Shown here in pieces: positions 1 to 5,196 of a stretch of 7,284 bases of DNA (its first letter is position 1; each line of letters begins with the position of its first letter). A program made the position numbers and the translations under genes. The notes beneath the pieces are model-generated. The model saw only the letters and a list, made by a program, of their open reading frames with translations, did no database searches and had not been told where the DNA came from. This stretch comes from Elusimicrobiota bacterium (GTDB taxonomy: Bacteria > Elusimicrobiota > Elusimicrobia > F11): NCBI GenBank assembly GCA_022709485.1, contig JAKLIS010000064.1, forward strand, positions 1 through 7,284, read 5' to 3'.

Positions 1-1
1 C

Positions 2-106
2 ACGAGTAAAATTCGGGCGCTGGGATGGCGTCCTTCGTGCGGTTCTGCCGAAGCCGTCAGGCTTGCGGTTCGGCAAATTTTAGAAGGGAAAAAACTCCAG
101 GGATGA
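2..106 (+). CDS. 3' end of a probable NAD-dependent sugar epimerase/dehydratase (SDR family), partial
   Basis: An open frame runs in from the left edge for 34 codons and stops at TGA 104-106, overlapping the next start codon as ATGA (103-106). The visible tail begins TSKIRALGWRPSCGSAEAVR. This resembles the C-terminal end of extended SDR nucleotide-sugar epimerases and dehydratases, which commonly finish with a segment of the form S-K-hydrophobic-x-x-LGW-x-P followed by an amphipathic helix (here about EAVRLAVRQIL). The Rossmann fold and the active site lie outside the window, so the substrate cannot be told. The ATGA junction with a heptose-activating gene suggests the same polysaccharide or LPS sugar operon, perhaps modifying the GDP-heptose made downstream; that role is inference. 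Codons in this frame are unbroken. Confidence 0.6.
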   Translation, partial: TSKIRALGWRPSCGSAEAVRLAVRQILEGKKLQG

Positions 107-1419
107 AGGCCGCCATTATTGCCGGAGGTTTGGGAACGCGAATCCGCAGCCGCAGTGGCGAGTCGATACCAAAGGCGCTTGTCCCTGTGGCGGGGGAACC
201 CATTATTTTTCGGCAGTTATCCCTTTTAAATCGATTTGGAATCAGCCATATCATTATTCTTGCCGGTCATCTCGGGACCATTCTTCAACAACAAGTTCAA
301 TCTCATCCGTGGGCGAAAAAACTAAAAATTGAATTTGCAATTGAACAAGAACCCCTGGGCACGGCCGGAGGGCTGTTAAATGCCCGATCCTTTTTTCAAA
401 AAGACGATTTTTTGGCTATTTACGGTGATATTGCCGTGGAAATGGATCTTGATCGGTTAATAGGATTTCATAGGAATAAAGGGTCGGCGGCCACAATTGT
501 ATGCCATCCGAACAATCATCCTCAATCCTCTGACCTCTTGCGGGAAAATCCCCCGGACCAAGTTCAAGCCATCCTTCCTTCTAAAGGCCGTGCGCCGGGA
601 AACTATCGTAATCTCGTTCCGGCGGGTGTTTATGTATTCTCTCAGGATATTTTCGATTTCATCTCTCCTCAGCCACCGCAGGACTTTATTTATGATGTTT
701 TTCCCCGGATGCTCAAAACCGGGCAAATTATCGCTTTGTATAACACGACTGAATACTTACGTGACATGGGTTCTCCTGCCCGGTTCGATATGGTCGAAAA
801 AGATATCGCTAGCGGGCTCATGGCCAAAATGAATGGCATCCATAAGCGGCCCGTCATATTTTTTGATTTGGATGGGGTCGTGAACGCGGATGTTCCGGGC
901 CGAGGCATTACAAAACCGGAAGAGGTAAAACTATTACCCAGGGCGGCTGAGGCCATCGGTTTGGTCAATGAAACCGGGTGGTTGGCGGTCGCCGTCACCA
1001 ATCGGCCGCAACTTGCAAAGGGATTTATTAACTTATTGGAATTAGAATCCATCCATGGCCGCTTGGAAATGGAATTGGGGGCCCATGGAGCTTGGCTTGA
1101 CCGCATTTATTACTGTCCCCATCACCCAAAAAAAGGCTTTGAAGGTGAAGTCCCGGAATTAAAGGTGGTGTGTGACTGCCGTAAACCGCAAATTGGGTTG
1201 ATGGAAAGAGCTTTTTTGGAACTGCCAGCCGACCGCCAGAATGCGTATATGATTGGAGATAGCGATCGAGATATGGATGCTGGGAAAGCTTTGAAAATTC
1301 CCTCTTATGGGGTTCGAACGGGAAATGCCTGTCAGGGAACCTCCCCGGACGTTTTATTTGACAATGTCTACGACGCTGTGCATTTTGCTATCTTTGAAGC
1401 CAAAAGGATGAAACCATGA
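103..1419 (+). CDS. hddC-gmhB: Fused sugar-1-phosphate nucleotidyltransferase and HAD-IIIA heptose-bisphosphate phosphatase (HddC-GmhB type)
   Basis: A 438-residue cytoplasmic two-domain enzyme. Residues 1-235 or so form a nucleotidyltransferase: GGLGTR (8-13) and the P-K pair (23-24) of the nucleotide-binding signature, EPLGTAGG (83-90), YGD (107-109) and a DMGSPAR segment (221-227) like the DIGTP-x-R of the family. Residues 250-438 form a HAD phosphatase: nucleophile motif FFDLDG (D255, D257), motif II VTN (T299), zinc-loop CPHH (338-341) with CDCRKP (357-362, K361), and GDSDRDMDAG (385-394). The zinc loop and CRKP are typical of GmhB. The next gene looks like HddA, so the likely reactions are removal of the 7-phosphate from heptose 1,7-bisphosphate and then transfer of GMP to heptose 1-phosphate. 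The start at 103 is chosen over ATG 25 because the protein begins at the conserved first strand and the ATG overlaps the upstream stop. Another sugar substrate remains possible. Confidence 0.82.
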   Translation: MKAAIIAGGLGTRIRSRSGESIPKALVPVAGEPIIFRQLSLLNRFGISHIIILAGHLGTILQQQVQSHPWAKKLKIEFAIEQEPLGTAGGLLNARSFFQKDDFLAIYGDIAVEMDLDRLIGFHRNKGSAATIVCHPNNHPQSSDLLRENPPDQVQAILPSKGRAPGNYRNLVPAGVYVFSQDIFDFISPQPPQDFIYDVFPRMLKTGQIIALYNTTEYLRDMGSPARFDMVEKDIASGLMAKMNGIHKRPVIFFDLDGVVNADVPGRGITKPEEVKLLPRAAEAIGLVNETGWLAVAVTNRPQLAKGFINLLELESIHGRLEMELGAHGAWLDRIYYCPHHPKKGFEGEVPELKVVCDCRKPQIGLMERAFLELPADRQNAYMIGDSDRDMDAGKALKIPSYGVRTGNACQGTSPDVLFDNVYDAVHFAIFEAKRMKP

Positions 1420-2390
1420 TTTTGACCAGGACACCACTAAGAGTTAGTTTTTGCGGGGGGGGGAGCGATCTCAAGGAATATTACCTCGAGCACGAAGGCG
1501 CCGTATTGAGTGCGACAATAAATAAGTATGTTTATTTATCACTTCATCCTTACTTTTACGGGAACAAATACTTTCTAAAGTACTCCCGCAGCGAACTTGT
1601 GGACGATTTGTCACAGATCAAGCACCGGATAATAAAACAAGTTTTTAAAGACTATAAAATCGGCTTTGTGGATTTTAATTCCAGTGCCGACGTCCCTTCT
1701 GGCACGGGACTGGGGTCTTCCTCTGCCTTCTGCGTTGGGCTCACCAATCTCTGCAACGCCTACACAAACCGTTATATGACCAAAGAAAATATCGCGAAAT
1801 ACGCCTCCCATGTCGAAATAGACTTGTTGAAAGAACCCATCGGCAAACAAGATCAATATTCCTGTGCGATTGGTGGCCTTAATTTCATTAGTTTTAAAAG
1901 GGATGAGAACGTAGTGGTGGAAAAAATTTACATGAATCCAGAAAAAAGGCGTTTATTGGAACAAAATTTAATGATGTTTTACACAGGACAAACCCGTGCC
2001 GCTAAAGAAATTCTCACCGAGCAAAGGAAAAACACCAAATCTTTACAAAAAACACAGCTTCTCCACAAATTGGTTGCTTTGGCCAGGGATCTCCAAAAAG
2101 TTTTGCTGACCGGCCAGATTGACCTAATGGGAGAGATTCTACATGAGGCCTGGCAGCATAAAAAGAAATTAGCATCCGGCATATCCAATTCGATGATCGA
2201 TGAAAGCTATCGCCTTGCCATGAAAAAGGGGGCTTTGGGTGGCAAACTCTTGGGAGCCGGTGGCGGGGGATTTTTACTCTTTTACGTGAAGAAAAATCAG
2301 CAGGAAGGCGTCCGCAAAGCCCTTAAGAATTTGCGGGAGATGCCCATTCATTTTGATTATCAGGGAACTGTCGTCGCTCACCACGAGTGA
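1416..2390 (+). CDS. hddA: GHMP-family sugar kinase, probable D-glycero-D-manno-heptose 7-phosphate kinase
   Basis: A 324-residue kinase, close to the usual HddA length. All three GHMP motifs are present: the N-terminal TPLRVSFCGGGSDL (5-19), the ATP-binding loop PSGTGLGSSSA (93-104) and the C-terminal glycine-rich KLLGAGGGGF (277-286). KEPIGKQDQY (139-148) carries the Asp expected near the active site. HddA phosphorylates C1 of D-glycero-D-manno-heptose 7-phosphate with ATP, making the 1,7-bisphosphate that the upstream phosphatase-transferase would use. The start overlaps the previous stop (ATGA 1416-1419), with AAGGA at 1404-1408 as ribosome binding site. Codons 14-16 form a run of nine G (1455-1463) inside the conserved CGGGSD motif. 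No terminator follows directly. A related specificity such as fucose or another heptose is possible but the fused neighbour favours heptose. Confidence 0.82.
   Translation: MILTRTPLRVSFCGGGSDLKEYYLEHEGAVLSATINKYVYLSLHPYFYGNKYFLKYSRSELVDDLSQIKHRIIKQVFKDYKIGFVDFNSSADVPSGTGLGSSSAFCVGLTNLCNAYTNRYMTKENIAKYASHVEIDLLKEPIGKQDQYSCAIGGLNFISFKRDENVVVEKIYMNPEKRRLLEQNLMMFYTGQTRAAKEILTEQRKNTKSLQKTQLLHKLVALARDLQKVLLTGQIDLMGEILHEAWQHKKKLASGISNSMIDESYRLAMKKGALGGKLLGAGGGGFLLFYVKKNQQEGVRKALKNLREMPIHFDYQGTVVAHHE
1455..1463 (+). repeat. Nine-G homopolymer inside hddA
   Basis: Three consecutive GGG codons encode the three glycines of the CGGGSD motif of the kinase, giving an uninterrupted G9 tract 39 bases after the start codon. 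Tracts this long can slip in replication. Gain or loss of one G would frameshift the kinase almost at its beginning. The reading frame is intact in this copy. Confidence 0.85.
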
Positions 2391-2493
2391 ATATGGCAGC
2401 TAGCGCGGTGTCCCTTTATCATTTCCCATCGTAAAATCAACTCGGAATTGAAAATCCTCACGGGAGCCCCTTAGCAACCATCCTGCCTCTTTT
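2391..2493. other. Intergenic stretch after the heptose genes, no clear signal
   Basis: I find no open reading frame with a ribosome binding site here. There is also no stem followed by a T-run that would clearly terminate the hddA transcript. Transcription of the heptose operon may end by another mechanism, or may read into the lipoprotein gene, whose own terminator lies at 3051-3092. Confidence 0.5.
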
Positions 2494-2534
2494 CTTAAGG
2501 ATAACTTAAACAACCCTTAAGGCGATTTTAAGCC
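2494..2534 (+). promoter_or_regulatory. Four tandem TTAA-cored repeats at 11-bp spacing, Pho-box-like operator
   Basis: CTTAAGGA (2494), CTTAAACA (2505), CTTAAGGC (2516) and TTTAAGCC (2527) begin exactly 11 bp apart, with 3-bp spacers. Response regulators of the PhoB/OmpR family bind head-to-tail to direct repeats of one helical turn, and the cyanobacterial Pho box is described as tandem PyTTAA octamers separated by 3 bp. The layout fits such a site, although the bases after TTAA differ from that consensus. The block ends 8 bp before a -10-like hexamer, where an activator replacing the -35 contact would sit. Which regulator binds, and whether phosphate is the signal, is inference. Confidence 0.55.
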
Positions 2535-2551
2535 ATGCTCCTTATCCTTAA
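2495..2551. repeat. 10-bp perfect inverted repeat flanking the lipoprotein promoter
   Basis: TTAAGGATAA (2495-2504) is matched by its exact reverse complement TTATCCTTAA (2542-2551), separated by 37 bp. The left arm covers part of the first tandem repeat and the right arm covers the proposed -10 region. It could help bind a dimeric regulator or could be chance in AT-rich DNA. The long spacer makes an RNA hairpin role unlikely. Confidence 0.5.
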
Positions 2552-2555
2552 AGTA
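2543..2555 (+). promoter_or_regulatory. -10-like element TATCCT with predicted start at the ATG
   Basis: TATCCT (2543-2548) matches TATAAT at four of six positions and lies 8 bp after the tandem operator. There is no good -35, as expected for an activator-dependent promoter. A start seven bases after the hexamer falls on A2555, the first base of the lipoprotein start codon. This fits the lack of a Shine-Dalgarno sequence in front of that gene. Confidence 0.35.
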
Positions 2556-3028
2556 TGAAAAGGTTCATTGTTATCATCTTATTCGCGTTCGCGTCCGCGG
2601 GGTGCAATACAATTGGAGGAAGAAACAACACCAATGGCGAAATAGCCGATTTTTCTGGTGGATGGACAACCACGGAAACATCAAAGATCTCGGAGGTTTT
2701 AAGCAAGCCTTCCCCTGTCAATTTGGACATTTCCATTTCTCAAACCAACACGATTTTGCAGGGCTATTTCAAACTGAAAGCCGAGAATTTAAATCCTGAA
2801 CCCTCTTCTACCCCTTATGACGGAGAAATTTTTGGTCAAGTCTATGGAAATCAACTCAAATTTAAATTGACGTTTGACAGCACCCATAAAACACTTAATG
2901 GTACGGGGGAACTCGCCAGTTCCTCTTCCGGAGAGGGAAAAGTCCTCAATGTCCATATCGACGGGAAAACAAACGAGGATCGATCTTTCAACTGGTCGGG
3001 CTTATTGGTTCGCGGCCCCGTCTTTTAA
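2555..3028 (+). CDS. Small probable lipoprotein of unknown function
   Basis: A 157-residue protein that I do not recognise. Residues 1-16 look like a lipoprotein signal: MKR, then a hydrophobic core FIVIILFAFA, then SAGC with the modifiable Cys at 17. Ser at the -3 position is less common than Leu, so the assignment is good but not certain. Asn follows the Cys, compatible with export to the outer membrane. The mature part is rich in Ser, Thr, Gly and Asn and alternates polar and hydrophobic residues, for example around QLKFKLTFD (residues 108-116), suggesting a small beta-sandwich or barrel. There is no catalytic motif. The start is fixed by the signal peptide. No Shine-Dalgarno is seen in the 20 bases before it. 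The gene stands alone between an 11-bp repeat operator and a strong terminator, so it probably has its own regulation. Confidence 0.7.
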   Translation: MKRFIVIILFAFASAGCNTIGGRNNTNGEIADFSGGWTTTETSKISEVLSKPSPVNLDISISQTNTILQGYFKLKAENLNPEPSSTPYDGEIFGQVYGNQLKFKLTFDSTHKTLNGTGELASSSSGEGKVLNVHIDGKTNEDRSFNWSGLLVRGPVF

Positions 3029-3050
3029 ATAAAATCAACCAGAACTTTAT

Positions 3051-3092
3051 ACCCGTGGCTCATCAACAATGAATGGGGCCACGGGTTTTTTT
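3051..3092 (+). terminator. Intrinsic terminator of the lipoprotein gene
   Basis: ACCCGTGGC (3051-3059) pairs perfectly with GCCACGGGT (3078-3086). The stem can extend by one G-T and one C-G pair, leaving a loop of 14 bases. The 3' arm runs into seven T (3086-3092). It lies 23 bases after the lipoprotein stop codon and isolates that gene from rpmB. Confidence 0.9.
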
Positions 3093-3146
3093 GGGAGGAT
3101 AAATAAAAGCCCGTTATGGGCCTTCAAAAACAGGTTTTTCTCGTAT

Positions 3147-3177
3147 AAAAATCTCCCTGAAATAAGGGAGTATTTTT
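3147..3177. terminator. Second hairpin with A-run and T-run, possible bidirectional terminator
   Basis: CTCCCT (3153-3158) pairs with AGGGAG (3165-3170) around a six-base loop. After one bulged T (3171) the stem continues with AAAAAT (3147-3152) against ATTTTT (3172-3177). A-rich and T-rich flanks on both sides give a terminator-like shape on either strand, but the G-C stem is only six bp. It overlaps the proposed rpmB promoter, so it may instead be an operator or only a backup stop for read-through. Confidence 0.45.
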
Positions 3178-3185
3178 GGTATTAT
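3157..3185 (+). promoter_or_regulatory. Candidate extended -10 promoter for the rpmB-rib-nusB operon
   Basis: CTGAAA (3157-3162) lies 17 bp before TATTAT (3180-3185), and TGG (3177-3179) supplies the TGn of an extended -10. The predicted start, near 3192, would leave a leader of about 29 bases with the Shine-Dalgarno AAGGAG at 3206-3211. It is the best sigma-70-like match between the upstream terminator and rpmB. The leader would be far too short for a riboswitch. Confidence 0.5.
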
Positions 3186-3220
3186 CCCGGCTTCCATAAA
3201 ATTCTAAGGAGTTTGAACAA

Positions 3221-3421
3221 ATGTCAAAACGTTGCGAATTTTCAGGGGTGGGACCGTCTACCGGTAATAACGTCTCCCACTCCAACCGCCATACCCGTCG
3301 GCGCTGGCTCCCCAATCTCAAAAGAAAAAGAATGTATATCCCCGAAGAAGACAAATGGGTCACCATGCGAGTGACAGCGGCTTCCATTAAGACTATTACC
3401 AAGCGTTCAGCGGCAAAATAA
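3221..3421 (+). CDS. rpmB: 50S ribosomal protein bL28
   Basis: A 66-residue basic protein with the bL28 signature: MSKRCEFSG at the start, [19 protein letters not shown] (residues 11-29), LPNL (30-33) and the WVTMRVTA strand (46-53). It binds 23S rRNA near the E site of the large subunit. Zinc-binding bL28 proteins have two C-x-x-C pairs. Here the first is reduced to C5 with Ser at 8 and the second is absent, so this is the zinc-free form. At 66 residues it is somewhat shorter than E. coli bL28 (78 residues). AAGGAG at 3206-3211 is a good ribosome binding site nine bases before the ATG. The gene heads a same-strand run with the riboflavin genes, and only 40 bases separate it from ribD with no terminator, so cotranscription is likely. 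Confidence 0.95.
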   Translation: MSKRCEFSGVGPSTGNNVSHSNRHTRRRWLPNLKRKRMYIPEEDKWVTMRVTAASIKTITKRSAAK

Positions 3422-3461
3422 ACCCTTCCTGATTCCGTCATTCGGACTTCCGGTGGCACAT

Positions 3462-4559
3462 ATGAACATTCATCAACAATTCATGCTCAGAGCCATTGAA
3501 TTGGGCTACCGAGGCAAAGGACAAACCAAGCCCAATCCCTGCGTTGGATGCGTCATCGTCAAAGAGGCTAAAATTGTCGGGGAAGGATTTCACCAGGAAT
3601 TCGGAGGCCCTCATGCGGAATTAAATGCCCTCCGCCAAGCAGGGTTAAGAGCAAAAGGAGCCACAGTTTATTTAACGCTGGAACCTTGCGCTCATTGGGG
3701 AAAAACACCTCCGTGTGCACCAGAGTTGGTTCGGGCCGGGATAAAAAGGGTTTTCATTGGAGTCCTTGACCCCAATCCCCTTGTGAAAGGCCGGGGGATT
3801 CAAATTCTCAAAAAAGCCGGCATACAAGTCACAATGGGGCTTGAGCAAGCGGCCTGCGAGGCCCTCATGAGGGCTTATTTATTTTGGAGAAAGGAAAATC
3901 GGCCTTTCGTCATCCTTAAGTCGGCTATGACCATGGACGGCAAAATCTCTTCCCGGACAGGCGACTCCAAGTGGATTACCAGCGAACTCTCTCGGTCCCT
4001 GGTCCATGAACTTCGATCTGACTCGGACGCGGTTTTGGTGGGTTGTAACACGATTATCAAAGATAATCCTCAACTCACGACTCATGGGAAGGGGAAAAAT
4101 CCCATTCGAATCGTTCTAGACCCCCACTTAAGATGCCCCCACCAAGCCCGGGTATTTAATGACCGTTTAGCCCCCACGTGGGTGGTGACTCAGAAGGGGA
4201 ACCATGCCAAGGAAAGCCTATTAAGAAAAAAAGGGGTGGAAGTTATTAGGTGTTTGCCTCGAAATGAGGGGTTCCCCTTAATAAATATTCTTAGAACTTT
4301 TGCGAAAAAATCTGTCTCTCAACTTTTTGTAGAAGGTGGGGGGGAAACTGCTTGGGGTTTTTTGAAAGCAGGTTTAGTAGATGAATTTATCCTGTTCATC
4401 GCGCCTAAAATATTAGGAGGTCGCGATGCGAAGACACCCGTTGAAGGATTGGGTTTTGATAAAATAAGAAACGCCTTGAATATGAGCATTATTTCCGCTT
4501 CTTCCTGCGGTTCTGATATCCTTATTCGAGGGAAATTGGCTCTCAAATCTAATAAATAA
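3462..4559 (+). CDS. ribD: Bifunctional riboflavin biosynthesis deaminase/reductase RibD
   Basis: A 365-residue enzyme for the second and third steps of the GTP branch: deamination of the pyrimidine from GTP cyclohydrolase II, then NADPH-dependent reduction of the ribose side chain. Numbering from GTG 3453, the N-terminal zinc deaminase shows PNPCVGCVIV (27-36), HAE (54-56) and PCAHWGKTPPC (78-88), supplying the catalytic Glu and the zinc ligands. The C-terminal reductase shows SAMTMDGKI (157-165), the TGDSKWIT stretch (169-176) and an EGGGETAWGF motif in its last third. Both domains look complete. I prefer ATG 3462 because GGTGG (3452-3456) sits five bases before it and related proteins start about ten residues before the RAIELG-like helix. 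GTG 3453 would add three residues and has no Shine-Dalgarno. Confidence 0.95.
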   Translation: MNIHQQFMLRAIELGYRGKGQTKPNPCVGCVIVKEAKIVGEGFHQEFGGPHAELNALRQAGLRAKGATVYLTLEPCAHWGKTPPCAPELVRAGIKRVFIGVLDPNPLVKGRGIQILKKAGIQVTMGLEQAACEALMRAYLFWRKENRPFVILKSAMTMDGKISSRTGDSKWITSELSRSLVHELRSDSDAVLVGCNTIIKDNPQLTTHGKGKNPIRIVLDPHLRCPHQARVFNDRLAPTWVVTQKGNHAKESLLRKKGVEVIRCLPRNEGFPLINILRTFAKKSVSQLFVEGGGETAWGFLKAGLVDEFILFIAPKILGGRDAKTPVEGLGFDKIRNALNMSIISASSCGSDILIRGKLALKSNK

Positions 4560-4592
4560 AGTTAAATACACACAGAAAGGAACTGAATAACA

Positions 4593-5174
4593 ATGTTTTC
4601 TGGCATCATTAAAGAACAAGGAACCATCGTCCTCAATCTAGGCAAACGGATAGACATTATTAAACCATCTATAACCCGGAGCGGAGACAGCATCGCGGTC
4701 AACGGTGTGTGTCTGACTGCAGTGACGGCGAAAAAAACGAATAAGGGGGTCCTCGTCCGATTTGATTTATCCGAAGAAACTCTTCAAAAAACCACCCTTG
4801 GGGATTATAAAACCGGAACAAAGGTCAATTTAGAAGAAGCCCTATCTCTCAAAGATTCATTAGGAGGCCATATTGTCCAGGGCCATGTCGATGGGGTGGG
4901 AAAGGTTCTGAAGATTGTTCCCCAAAAAGAAGGGATGAAGACTATCTGGTTCGAAGCCCCCAAAACGGTGGCGGATTTCCTGGTAGAAAAAGGTTCGGTG
5001 GCCATTGATGGCGTGAGCCTGACGGTGGTCAATCTTCAAAAAACCAAATTTTCAGTGGCATTTATTCCGTTTACGCTGGAATGGACCAACATGGGACAAC
5101 TCAAACCCGGAAACCGGGTTAATATGGAAGCCGACGTCATCGGTAAATACGTTTTGAAATACATCAAAAAATAA
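4593..5174 (+). CDS. ribE: Riboflavin synthase, alpha subunit type
   Basis: A 193-residue enzyme that dismutates two molecules of 6,7-dimethyl-8-ribityllumazine into riboflavin and a pyrimidine that is recycled. It has the two tandem lumazine-binding barrels of the family. The N-terminal half starts MFSGIIKEQG and has SGDSIAVNGVCLTAV (30-44) and SEETLQKTTLG (60-70). The C-terminal half has LGGHIVQGHVDGVG (90-103), GSVAIDGVSLTVV (134-146) and a closing GNRVNMEADVIGKYV (173-187). IPFTLEWTNMG (158-168) replaces the usual PHTL-x-x-T-x-L-G, with Phe where His is common. A ribosome binding site AAAGGA (4576-4581) lies 11 bases before the ATG. The 33-base gap after ribD holds no terminator. The name ribE follows the Bacillus-like scheme; E. 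coli calls this gene ribC. Confidence 0.95.
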   Translation: MFSGIIKEQGTIVLNLGKRIDIIKPSITRSGDSIAVNGVCLTAVTAKKTNKGVLVRFDLSEETLQKTTLGDYKTGTKVNLEEALSLKDSLGGHIVQGHVDGVGKVLKIVPQKEGMKTIWFEAPKTVADFLVEKGSVAIDGVSLTVVNLQKTKFSVAFIPFTLEWTNMGQLKPGNRVNMEADVIGKYVLKYIKK

Positions 5175-5196
5175 TTAACGAAAAAGCTCTCTGACA

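Noticed and set aside
25..102. Upstream ATG extending the nucleotidyltransferase by 26 residues
   Set aside because: These residues are the out-of-frame end of the upstream SDR-type gene. The family's first strand begins at the ATG at 103, which overlaps the upstream stop.
690..1106. 138-codon minus-strand open frame
   Set aside because: It lies wholly inside the hddC-gmhB gene, whose motifs are unambiguous, and its translation shows no recognisable domain.
3109..3139. Small inverted repeats GCCC/GGGC (3109-3121) and AAAAAC/GTTTTT (3126-3139)
   Set aside because: The first stem is only 4 bp and the second has a 2-base loop and is A/T-only. Neither is a convincing structure.
3069..3374. 101-codon plus-strand open frame starting in the terminator loop
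   Set aside because: It begins within the intrinsic terminator of the lipoprotein gene and overlaps rpmB in another frame, with no ribosome binding site.
3124..3459. 111-codon minus-strand open frame
   Set aside because: It is antisense to rpmB, which is certain, and its translation looks like reversed coding sequence without motifs.
3178..3461. FMN riboswitch upstream of ribD or rpmB
   Set aside because: The leader before rpmB is too short and the gap before ribD is only about 40 bases. No conserved multi-stem element is visible in either.
4336..4344. G-run in the C-terminal half of ribD
   Set aside because: It is shorter than the hddA tract, encodes the conserved EGGGE motif of the reductase, and is a housekeeping gene unlikely to be phase-variable.
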